This document shows, piece by piece, positions 24,610-31,859 of a stretch of 64,000 nt of DNA. Where the stretch lies: assembly GCF_000739615.1 (NCBI RefSeq), contig NZ_BATP01000027.1, positions 62,001 to 126,000 of the forward strand, in the 5' to 3' direction. The notes under the pieces are model-generated. The model did not search any database. It was not told the origin of the DNA and was given only the letters and a program-made list of their open reading frames with translations. The first letter of the stretch is position 1. Every line of letters starts with the position of its first letter. Made by a program: the position numbers and the translations under genes. The stretch comes from Haloferula sp. BvORR071 (GTDB lineage: Bacteria > Verrucomicrobiota > Verrucomicrobiia > Verrucomicrobiales > Akkermansiaceae).

Positions 24610-26249
24610 AGAGCCTGCATGCCGTATTCCTGGTGGCAGCGGGTGTCGCGCTGGGCACCGCATTTCCCGTCCCGAGACCGAAGCCGGTTGATGCACCGGG
24701 ACCTGCTGGAGGGAAATCTGCGAAGACTTTCCGCGCTGCTTCGCGCATTCCCGATTCCATCCGCCGCGAGATCAACTCCATCCGCGCTATCAAGGATCGC
24801 GAGGGACGGATGCGCGAAACCATGCGCCTGGCCTCCACGCTGCCCATCGCGGATCTACAGCGCTGGTATGAGGGCAACTATCTGGAGTTCCTCGATAGCG
24901 ACACCGAAGGCCTCTTCTACATGATCGTGGAGGAACGCTGGATGGCAGCGGATCCCGCCACCTTCGCCCGCTACAAGATCGACTCCAAGCAAAGCAACCC
25001 CGACCCAGCCCTGGCTGCATGGCTCAAGGCGGACGAAGCCGCGGCGATGACCTACATCAACTCGCTTGATCCGGCCCACCGCCAGAATCTCGCTCTATCC
25101 TTGACCCGCGTCATCTCAAAGACCGATCTACCGCGGGCGCTGGAGTTGCTCGACGAAGTGCTTGCTTCGAAATCTTCCGACACTTACCGCGCTCGCGAGC
25201 TCCTCGGTTCCTTCGCGACGCAAGATCGCGAGGCGGTGCTCGCCCACATCAAGGATTGGAAGGGCAGCGACCGCGAGTGGGCAGTGAAGGCCGTGGGAAA
25301 CGCATGGCTGGAAAAAGACTTCGCTTGGACGGTTGGCTTCCTCCAGGCCGAGGGCAAAGGTGCGGGCACCATTAAGGATCTTTTCAATCAGGATGGCTGG
25401 GGCAAACCGGCCAAGTTGCTCACCGCCAACGCCAGCTCCCTGCCGGACGGATGGATGGATGAATTGGCTGCCTCCGGCTCCCTGGACATCGGCTGTGGCG
25501 ATGAGTGGATGGCCATGCGCGGTCCCGTGCCCGGCATCTCGGCCGAGGCACTGGCGAAGATCCAACTCGACGCCGCCGCGGGAGGCTTCTGGGACAATGA
25601 AAAGCTCGAGTCCGGCAAACGCTTCGTTGAAGAAGGCGACTGGCTACCTCTCGCCACGCGAGCCAAGCTTGCCGCTGCAATCCTGAATACTTGGCGCGAT
25701 GGGCTGCCAGCAGCGGAAGCATGGGTGGCTTCTCTTGATGAAGAGGTGAGAGGCGAGGCCGAGGCCAAGCTGGCGGAGATGCGCAAGAAGAAGACGAACG
25801 CCGATATCAAGCCTCTCGTGGATAGGCCCGGTGAATTCATCAAGGCACTCACCGCCGATTCGGCGCGGAATCTTAGCGATGGCCTGGCCGCGTGGTCAGC
25901 ACCTCAGGTGGCTGAGGCCGTCGCCGCGGCCAAGACGCTGGATTCCGCCCGCGCCGCCGAAATCCTGGAAAAAGGCTCTCCCGACTACTTGAGGCTGCCA
26001 CCCGCGGTGAAGGCGAGCTTGGCGCAGGCGGCCGGTGAAGATTGGTCGGGACCGCAGGCAATGAAAGGCTACTGCCAGATCGTCAGCCAATGGGCCGAAC
26101 AGGATCCCGCCGCCGCTGCCAAATGGGTCGAGGCCCTGCCGGCGGGCGAGCAGCGCGACTGGGCGGCGAAGAACGTCGTGCTACGATGGTCATCGTACTC
26201 ACCCGCCGCGGCGAAGGCATGGGAGGCGAAACTTGCGCCAAGTCACTGA
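24606..26249 (+). CDS. A-type paired helical-repeat exported protein (plus-strand pair)
   Basis: 547 residues, GTG start overlapping the B stop. The first ~18 residues are hydrophobic (SLHAVFLVAAGVALGTAF). The family block GRMRETMRLASTLPIADLQRW (about 66-86) corresponds to EERLRATIQLATNIPMADIEKW in other A proteins and is followed by a conserved RW-x(3)-DPA. The C-terminus has the A-type ending: WAEQDPAAAAKWVEALPAGEQ, then WAAKNVVLRW. The middle is helical. It is probably periplasmic and likely a partner of the preceding B protein. Biochemical role unknown. Confidence 0.75.
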   Translation: MKSLHAVFLVAAGVALGTAFPVPRPKPVDAPGPAGGKSAKTFRAASRIPDSIRREINSIRAIKDREGRMRETMRLASTLPIADLQRWYEGNYLEFLDSDTEGLFYMIVEERWMAADPATFARYKIDSKQSNPDPALAAWLKADEAAAMTYINSLDPAHRQNLALSLTRVISKTDLPRALELLDEVLASKSSDTYRARELLGSFATQDREAVLAHIKDWKGSDREWAVKAVGNAWLEKDFAWTVGFLQAEGKGAGTIKDLFNQDGWGKPAKLLTANASSLPDGWMDELAASGSLDIGCGDEWMAMRGPVPGISAEALAKIQLDAAAGGFWDNEKLESGKRFVEEGDWLPLATRAKLAAAILNTWRDGLPAAEAWVASLDEEVRGEAEAKLAEMRKKKTNADIKPLVDRPGEFIKALTADSARNLSDGLAAWSAPQVAEAVAAAKTLDSARAAEILEKGSPDYLRLPPAVKASLAQAAGEDWSGPQAMKGYCQIVSQWAEQDPAAAAKWVEALPAGEQRDWAAKNVVLRWSSYSPAAAKAWEAKLAPSH

Positions 26250-26357
26250 CATGAGAATGTGAAACGGTTTCCGTGGAACGGAGCTTATTCACATTCAGTG
26301 CAAATTCTTCAGCTCGTGCTTGGAATCCTGGTGCGATTGCGCTGACTCTGACACGCC

Positions 26358-26936
26358 ATGCATACTCCGGGGGAACTACTGGACAATGCCCGCCTCGAGA
26401 ATTGGCTCGGGCATTCACGTTGGCCAGGCTCACTGGCCTTTGCCACCACCTGTAGCTGCGATGTCTCGCGGCTCGGGATCGAGATCCGCGACCGGCTGAA
26501 CGCGAAGCGCATCGCGAACACCGGCGAAGCCATCGCCTTCGATCGCGAAGCCATCCGCCGCCTGGCTGGCAACCCGATCTGGCGCTCAAGAATTTTGGCC
26601 GCTTCCGGTGCCGCAGCCTCCTCGGCCTGCGACTTTGAGAGAATCATTCGCAGTGCCGCCTCCCTGGGAGGCGCGGTGCTGGCCGGCCAATCCTGCCTCG
26701 AAGCCACCCGCGACCTCAGCGGTGTCTTCCGCGTGCTGGTCTCGAATTGCGGCGACTGCCGTTCCGATGAGCCGGCAATGCACCTTGATCCCGACCGCTT
26801 CAGCACAGATAGCCTCGTCCACGTGATCGCTGACAGCTTCGTGGACTGGTGCCTGGGCCGGATGCCTGAACCGGCGAGCAAGGTACTACGACCGAAGGAA
26901 TTTGCGCGGGTTTCGATGGTCCCCGTCAGTGCCTGA
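26358..26936 (+). CDS. Protein of unknown function
   Basis: 192 residues, no signal peptide and no membrane segment. It contains several cysteines, including TTCSCD near residue 30 and SNCGDC near residue 133, which could bind a metal, but no known motif. The C-terminal half (RFSTDSLVHVIADSFVDWCLG) looks helical. The reading frame has ordinary codon use, unlike the Ser/Arg-rich antisense frame over the same bases. It ends directly against the stop of the convergent kinase-like gene. An 11-base palindrome (GAAACGGTTTC, 26261-26271) lies in its upstream region. Confidence in its being a gene is moderate. Confidence 0.55.
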   Translation: MHTPGELLDNARLENWLGHSRWPGSLAFATTCSCDVSRLGIEIRDRLNAKRIANTGEAIAFDREAIRRLAGNPIWRSRILAASGAAASSACDFERIIRSAASLGGAVLAGQSCLEATRDLSGVFRVLVSNCGDCRSDEPAMHLDPDRFSTDSLVHVIADSFVDWCLGRMPEPASKVLRPKEFARVSMVPVSA

Positions 26937-27341
26937 TCAGGGCACAGGCGATGGGGCCTTCGGGTCCGGCAAAATCTCCGCCAACTCGAAGTCGATGATG
27001 CAGAAGCGACCCGCCCGCGTGTCGTAGGTGATGTTGCGCGGCTCGGAATCGAGATGACGCACGCCGTAGTCGCGCTCCAGTTCCGCGAACAACTGGTCCG
27101 CACGCTCCTTGCTGATGGTGTCCGCCAGCTTACCCACACCTGTGGAGACGAAGTAGAGTTCCTCCGGATGCTCCTCCAGCAAGCGGGGCACGTAGGGGCA
27201 GCCGCGCTCTTCAAGCACCTTCAGCACCTCCACTTCATTGGCATAGCGCTTGTCCGCATCCGTGCCGCGGAAGCGCTTGTGCACGCGGTTCATCCAATCC
27301 AGGCGCACATGGGCGCGGATGCCATCCTTGAGGTCCTTCAT
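26937..27341 (-). CDS. Very small protein-kinase-like protein
   Basis: 134 residues from the ATG at 27341; upstream frame positions are a shadow of mgtE. Kinase-like elements are present: Lys22 in RVHKRF, Glu36 in NEVEVLKVL, a catalytic-loop pattern HLDSEPRN with Asp98 and Asn103 five residues apart, and Asp117 in IIDFELAE. A typical kinase domain is ~250 residues, so this is a minimal RIO/lipopolysaccharide-kinase-like fold without a visible glycine-rich loop or the C-terminal helices. The start overlaps the mgtE stop (ATGA), suggesting linked expression. The substrate is unknown; a regulatory or phosphotransfer role connected with the transporter is only a guess. Confidence 0.72.
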   Translation of the reverse strand: MKDLKDGIRAHVRLDWMNRVHKRFRGTDADKRYANEVEVLKVLEERGCPYVPRLLEEHPEELYFVSTGVGKLADTISKERADQLFAELERDYGVRHLDSEPRNITYDTRAGRFCIIDFELAEILPDPKAPSPVP

Positions 27342-28735
27342 AAGCCGAGAATCGCGCGAGCGACCGTAAAGTAGATGACCATCCCGGAGACGTCCACGAT
27401 TGCCGCGATCGCCGGAGCCGATACCACTGCGGGGTCGAGGTTCGCGGCGCGTGCGCCCAGCGGCAGCAGCGAACCGAGAAAGGTCGCGGAGGTGACCTGG
27501 GTGGTCAGCGCCACCGCCACTGTCAGGGCCACCTTCGCGTAGCTCAGTGTCGGCGGCATCGGCATGTGGAAGAGCGGCAGCAGCAGCACCGTGAAAAGCG
27601 CCATGCAGGAGCCCAGAAGAGCCCCCAGGAAAAACCCGGTGCGCAGTTCCTTCCATGCCACCCGCCAAGTCGTGCCCGGATCGATCTCACCCAGCGACAT
27701 CGCGCGGATGACCATGGTCGAGGCTTGGCCGCCGGTATTGCCGCCCGCCGCAACCACCATCGGCAGGAAGAGCGAGAGCAGGAAGACCTGGCTGAGCACC
27801 GTGCCATAGTGCATCATCACGTAGCCCGAGAGGATCGACACGAAGGCTAGACCGGTGAGCCAACCCGCACGGCGCCGGAACTGCGTGAGGATGGTGGTGT
27901 TCAGATAGGTCTCCTCCGACTGCTCGCCACCGATACCCGCGATCTTCTCGATGTCCTCGGTGCTTTCTTCCTGCATGATCTCCATCGCGTCGTCGTGCGT
28001 CACGATGCCGAGCAGGTGGCCGAATTCATCCACCACCGGCAGGGCGATGAGGTCGTATTTGAGCAACATGTTGGCCGCCTCTTCCTGGTCGGCGGTGGCC
28101 AGCACGCGCTCCGGGCCGATCTCGCGCATGATATCTCGCAGCGGAGTGTCCCAGGTATTGAAGGCCAGGTCGCGGAAGCGGAGTTTCCCGACCAAGCGGC
28201 CCTTGTCATCGACCACGAAGATCCGGCTCAAGGTCTCGGTGGACTCTTGGCCGCGGCGCAGCATCTCGATCGCCTGCTTGACCGTCTGGTTCAGGAAGAC
28301 CCGCCCGATGCGGGTGGTCATGCGGCCGCCCGCGGTATCGTGGTCGTACTTCAGCAGGGAGCGGGTAAGCTCCTCATCCTCAGGCCCCAGCAGGCCGAGG
28401 AAGCGCAGCCGCGCCTCATCGCCCACGTCCTGCAGGATGTCCACGCGGTCGTCGTCCGAGAGTTCGCGGAAGAGCACCTTCAGCTCGGAGGGAGTGAAGG
28501 CATCCAGCGCCTCCTCGATCAGCGAGTCCGGTAGCTCCACCAGCATGTCCGCCGCCAGAGCCGGGCCGATGGTCTTGAGAAAGATCGGATGTTTCTCAGG
28601 ATCAAGCTCTTGGTAGGCCTTCGCAAGGTCCGCGTAGTGGACGTCCTCTGCCAGCGCGCGGACCGCGCTCCGGTCTTCCGCCGCTACTGCCCGGAGCAAC
28701 TCCTCGAGCGGTAGGGTGGCTTCGTCGTCCGGCAT
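27338..28735 (-). CDS. mgtE: Magnesium transporter MgtE
   Basis: 465 residues from the ATG at 28735, the usual MgtE length; the longer upstream frame is not supported. Residues 1-130 form the alpha-helical N domain (LRFLGLLGPEDEELTRSLL). Two CBS domains follow (~135-260, including IFVVDDKGRLVGKLRFRDL and LIALPVVDEFGHLLGIVTHD). The last ~190 residues hold five membrane helices with the pore segment MVVAAGGNTGGQASTMVIRA. It is a dimeric magnesium channel in the inner membrane, gated by cytosolic magnesium through the N and CBS domains. No magnesium-responsive leader was recognised upstream. The small kinase-like gene overlaps its end. Confidence 0.95.
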   Translation of the reverse strand: MPDDEATLPLEELLRAVAAEDRSAVRALAEDVHYADLAKAYQELDPEKHPIFLKTIGPALAADMLVELPDSLIEEALDAFTPSELKVLFRELSDDDRVDILQDVGDEARLRFLGLLGPEDEELTRSLLKYDHDTAGGRMTTRIGRVFLNQTVKQAIEMLRRGQESTETLSRIFVVDDKGRLVGKLRFRDLAFNTWDTPLRDIMREIGPERVLATADQEEAANMLLKYDLIALPVVDEFGHLLGIVTHDDAMEIMQEESTEDIEKIAGIGGEQSEETYLNTTILTQFRRRAGWLTGLAFVSILSGYVMMHYGTVLSQVFLLSLFLPMVVAAGGNTGGQASTMVIRAMSLGEIDPGTTWRVAWKELRTGFFLGALLGSCMALFTVLLLPLFHMPMPPTLSYAKVALTVAVALTTQVTSATFLGSLLPLGARAANLDPAVVSAPAIAAIVDVSGMVIYFTVARAILGL

Positions 28736-28885
28736 GCGGGAGTTTAGGAGCGAAGCGCCGGGAGCCAAGAGCGGAGAGTGAGAAAAGCCCGTGCGCTCAA
28801 TGGTTTTGCGACATTTCCGGCACCTACGAAGCTCATCTCCGGGCGGGCGCTTGCGTCTCCCCGCAGCTGCGGAGAGCATCCGCAA

Positions 28886-30747
28886 GTGAAACGCGTTTGG
28901 AGTATGGTCGCGATTTTCGGAATCGCGGTGGCAAATGCCAGTCCCCCTGTGGGGGCAATAAAGGGGTTGCCGGGGGGTGATGTGAGGCTTTTGCCGGGGC
29001 TTTTTTACGATGCCCAGCGGCGGGACCTGGACTACCTGCTCCAGCTTGAGCCGGACCGCCTGCTCTCCGGAATGCGGGCGGCGGCGCGCCTGCAACCGAA
29101 GGCACCCCTCTACGGCGGCTGGGAGGCGCGCGGCTCGGGGATCGTGGGCCACTACCTGAGCGCCTGTGCCTGGATGTATGCTGCCACCGCCGATGTGAAG
29201 GTGAAGGCGAAGATGGACTACATCGTGGCCGAGATGGCGGAGTGCCAAAACGGGCGCAACGAGGGCGGTCTCTATGCGTCGCCATGGGAGGCGGACCATT
29301 GGTATGCCGACCTCGGCCAAGGGCGCCTGCGGCTGAGCAACGTGGTGCCGTGGTATGTGGGTCACAAGACCTTGGCAGGCTTGCGCGCGATGCCTGGCTG
29401 ACCGGAGGCAGCGAGCAAGCGAAGGAAGTGCTGCTGCGCTATGCGGACTGGTGTGTGCAGATCACCTCAAAGCTCACGGACCAGCAGTGGAGTGACCTGA
29501 CCTCAAAGGAATTCGGCGCGCCGAACGAGGTGCTGGCGGACCTCTACATTGCCACCGGCAAGGCGGAGTATCTGGAGCTGGCCAAGCGCTTCCGCAAGGA
29601 GCCGATGGTCGCGGCCCTGGAGAAGAACAATACGGAGATCCTGGGCGGACGGCATGCGAATACGGAGATCCTCCTCTTCGTCGGCTACGAGCGGATCTAT
29701 GAGGCGACGGGCGAGGAGCGTTGGCACAAGGCGGCGGCGAACTTCTGGGAGGGCGTGCAGCGCCAGCAGACTTTTGCCTTCGGCGGCAACAGCATCTGGG
29801 AGGCCTTCGTGAAGTCGGCGGAGTTTGACCGCAAGCTGGTGGACATCTGCGGGCCCGAGACTTGCAACACCTACAATCTGCTCAAGCTCACGCGGCAGCT
29901 CCACGAGCTGGAGCCGCAGGCGCGGTATTCGGACTACATGGAGCGCGCGCTGTACAATCACATCCTCACTTCACTAGGGCCGGGGCCAGAGGGCGGCTTC
30001 GCCTACTACACGCCGACCCGACCGGGGCACTACAAGCGCTACTCAAAACCATTCGATGCCTTCTGGTGCTGCGTGGGCAGCGGGATGGAGAATCACGGCC
30101 GCTATGGGTCATACATCTACTCGGTGTCGGCGGAGCGGCTGATGGTGAATCTGTTTGTTCCTTCGGTAGCGCGCTGGAAGGAGAAGGGCATTGAGCTGCG
30201 GCAGACCACGGGCTTTCCGGACGATGGGATTGTCACTCTGACGGTGAAGGCGGAGAAGCCGGTGGAGTTCACGCTGTCGGTTCGATGCCCCGGATGGGCG
30301 GATGCATCGAAGGTGCGGCTGCGGGTCAATGGCAAGGAGCTCGACCTCAAGGCGAGTGCTGGGAGCTATCTCGATGTGAAGCAGAGCTGGCAGAACGGCG
30401 ATGTGCTCCAAGCCTATATTCCTTTGGAGGCGAGGATGGAGAAGTCCTCGGGCAATGGGTATGCGGCGTTCTTCCACGGGCCGATCCTGCTGGCGGCGAA
30501 GCTGGGGAACGAGGGACTGGTGAAGGACGACTTCTATGCGGATGGCAGCAAGGACTTCATTCAGCTCGGCCGCAGGGAGATGGATCAGGCGAAAGTGCCT
30601 ACCGTGGTGCCGGGGGTGGCTCTGCCGGTGAAGGTGAAGGGCAAGGAGACCGCGTATAGCCTGAAGACGAGTACGGGGGAGACGACGCTGGTGCCGTTCT
30701 ACAAGATCGGGCTGGAGCGCTATTCGATTTATTTCCCGGTTCGATAG
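28886..30747 (+). pseudogene. GH127 beta-L-arabinofuranosidase-like gene with a frameshift
   Basis: Two overlapping frames together encode one GH127 (DUF1680) protein of about 620 residues. The first (from GTG 28886 or ATG 28904) has a signal peptide and GLFYDAQRRDLDYLLQL, and runs to VPWYVGHKTLAGLR. The second continues with DAWLTGGSEQAKEVLLRYAD. The break lies near 29388, where CGCGCG occurs; two fewer bases would give the expected GLRDAWL. Active-site regions lie in the second part: CGPETCNTYNLLKL, and FWCCVGSGMENHGRYG with the cysteine pair. GH127 enzymes remove beta-L-arabinofuranosyl residues from plant or glycoprotein glycans. Either the gene is broken or the dinucleotide repeat was misread. 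Confidence 0.82.
28889..28898. promoter_or_regulatory. LacI-like operator palindrome at the GH127 start
   Basis: AAACGCGTTT is a perfect 10-base palindrome with the central CG step typical of LacI/GalR-family operators. It overlaps the GTG start and ends six bases before the alternative ATG at 28904, so it is suitably placed for repression of a sugar-degradation gene. No LacI-type regulator is in the window. Confidence 0.35.
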
Positions 30748-30872
30748 AGGGCGATGCGGAATGGTTGCGGGGCGGATGGAATTCCTTTGGGGGAAAGAGG
30801 AGATGTTTGGAGGCCGCAGGGGTAGACTTGGGGAGGACCGGTGGTGAGGCGGAAGTCTTTTAGGTGCTACAC

Positions 30873-30939
30873 GGCAGCAGGCTGCCTGCCGGAAAGCGGC
30901 AGCGGGCTGCACGCACTCCAAGGCGGCTGCGCCGCGGGA
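30873..30939. repeat. REP-like GC-rich hairpin region
   Basis: GGCAGC-AG-GCTGCC (30873-30886) is followed by a second GCAGCGGGCTGC-like segment and then GGCGGC-TG-CGCCGC-like pairing near 30922-30936. Several short inverted repeats packed into ~65 non-coding bases suggest a dispersed extragenic palindromic element. It lies between the GH127 gene and the next exported protein. Confidence 0.4.
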
Positions 30940-30980
30940 AGAGCTTGGAGCAGCGGGAAATCGCCCTAGCATGGTTTCTC

Positions 30981-31841
30981 ATGAGGCCCGTGCTACTTCT
31001 ATTTTCGATCGCCTGTGCTGCACACGCGGAGCCGATCGAGGTTGCGGGCTCCGGAAATGTGAAAGGTCCCTTCACGGGCAAGATGCTGGAGACCTTTCTC
31101 CGCGGCTCTCCGCCGCCCGTCTTGACCAGCAACCAGCCGAATGTGGGCGCGATCAGCCGCAAGGCGGCGCAGTGGTTCGGCAACTCCGAAGGCATGGGGG
31201 TTGGCTTGGAGTCCGACGCGGCTTTGGTCTTCACCTATAGCGCGATGGACCGGGCGTCCGAGGTCAAGCCGAAGCTCACCATGACCGAAGGCCTCTACAT
31301 TCTCCGCGATCAGCAAGGCCGCATCGATCAGGTGATCTCCGATGTGCTGGTGGCCAAGGTGGAGTATCGGCCCAAAGGCTGGGAAGTGGACATGTGGAAC
31401 ATCGAGGAGACCGAATACGACAGCGCCCGCCCCGGTGCCCGCAAGCCACTGCCGGGTATCGCGCCTTTCTCGGTGACGCGGGTGGACGAGTTATCCTATG
31501 ATCCCGACAAGGGGGTTCAGGAGACGCTTGGCGTCGCCACTTGGCCCGAAGGAGGCACCGTCGCCACAAAGACCACGCTGCGGGTGAACCCAAACCGCAG
31601 CTTGCTGGTGAGGGAAGAATATTCCGGCGCTGAAGCTGTGCCGGAGAAGCTGATCGCGAGAGAGACCTTCCAGCGCATCTACTGGAAGGAGGGGCCGGGT
31701 CTCCGGCAATTGATCCAGCGCCAGACAAAGAATGCCGAGGGCGCGCTCGAACCCGAAGAAGATATCGAGGAACTCTGGAAGGTGGATCCCCAAGGGGTCC
31801 GGGTCCTGGAGAAAACGATCAACCACTTGTCAGGCCGCTGA
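30981..31841 (+). CDS. Exported protein of unknown function
   Basis: 286 residues from the ATG at 30981, which begins a clean signal peptide (MRPVLLLFSIACAAHA); the longer upstream frame reads through a hairpin repeat and was not used. The mature protein is beta-rich, with repeated short strands such as RIDQVISDVLVAKVEYRP and KTTLRVNPNRSLLVREEYSG. No cysteine pattern, catalytic motif or membrane segment is evident. It is convergent with the PA14 protein, 18 bases away. I do not recognise the family; the layout could fit a periplasmic lipid- or glycan-binding protein. Confidence 0.72.
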   Translation: MRPVLLLFSIACAAHAEPIEVAGSGNVKGPFTGKMLETFLRGSPPPVLTSNQPNVGAISRKAAQWFGNSEGMGVGLESDAALVFTYSAMDRASEVKPKLTMTEGLYILRDQQGRIDQVISDVLVAKVEYRPKGWEVDMWNIEETEYDSARPGARKPLPGIAPFSVTRVDELSYDPDKGVQETLGVATWPEGGTVATKTTLRVNPNRSLLVREEYSGAEAVPEKLIARETFQRIYWKEGPGLRQLIQRQTKNAEGALEPEEDIEELWKVDPQGVRVLEKTINHLSGR

Positions 31842-31859
31842 GGCTCCCTCCGAGCAGCT

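Noticed and set aside
26261-26271. GAAACGGTTTC palindrome as an operator
   Set aside because: Short, single, and about 90 bases upstream of a doubtful gene; not enough to annotate as a site.
26309-27214. 301-codon minus-strand frame over the hypothetical gene and the kinase-like gene
   Set aside because: Ser/Arg-rich with no domain-like pattern, while both overlapping frames look more protein-like.
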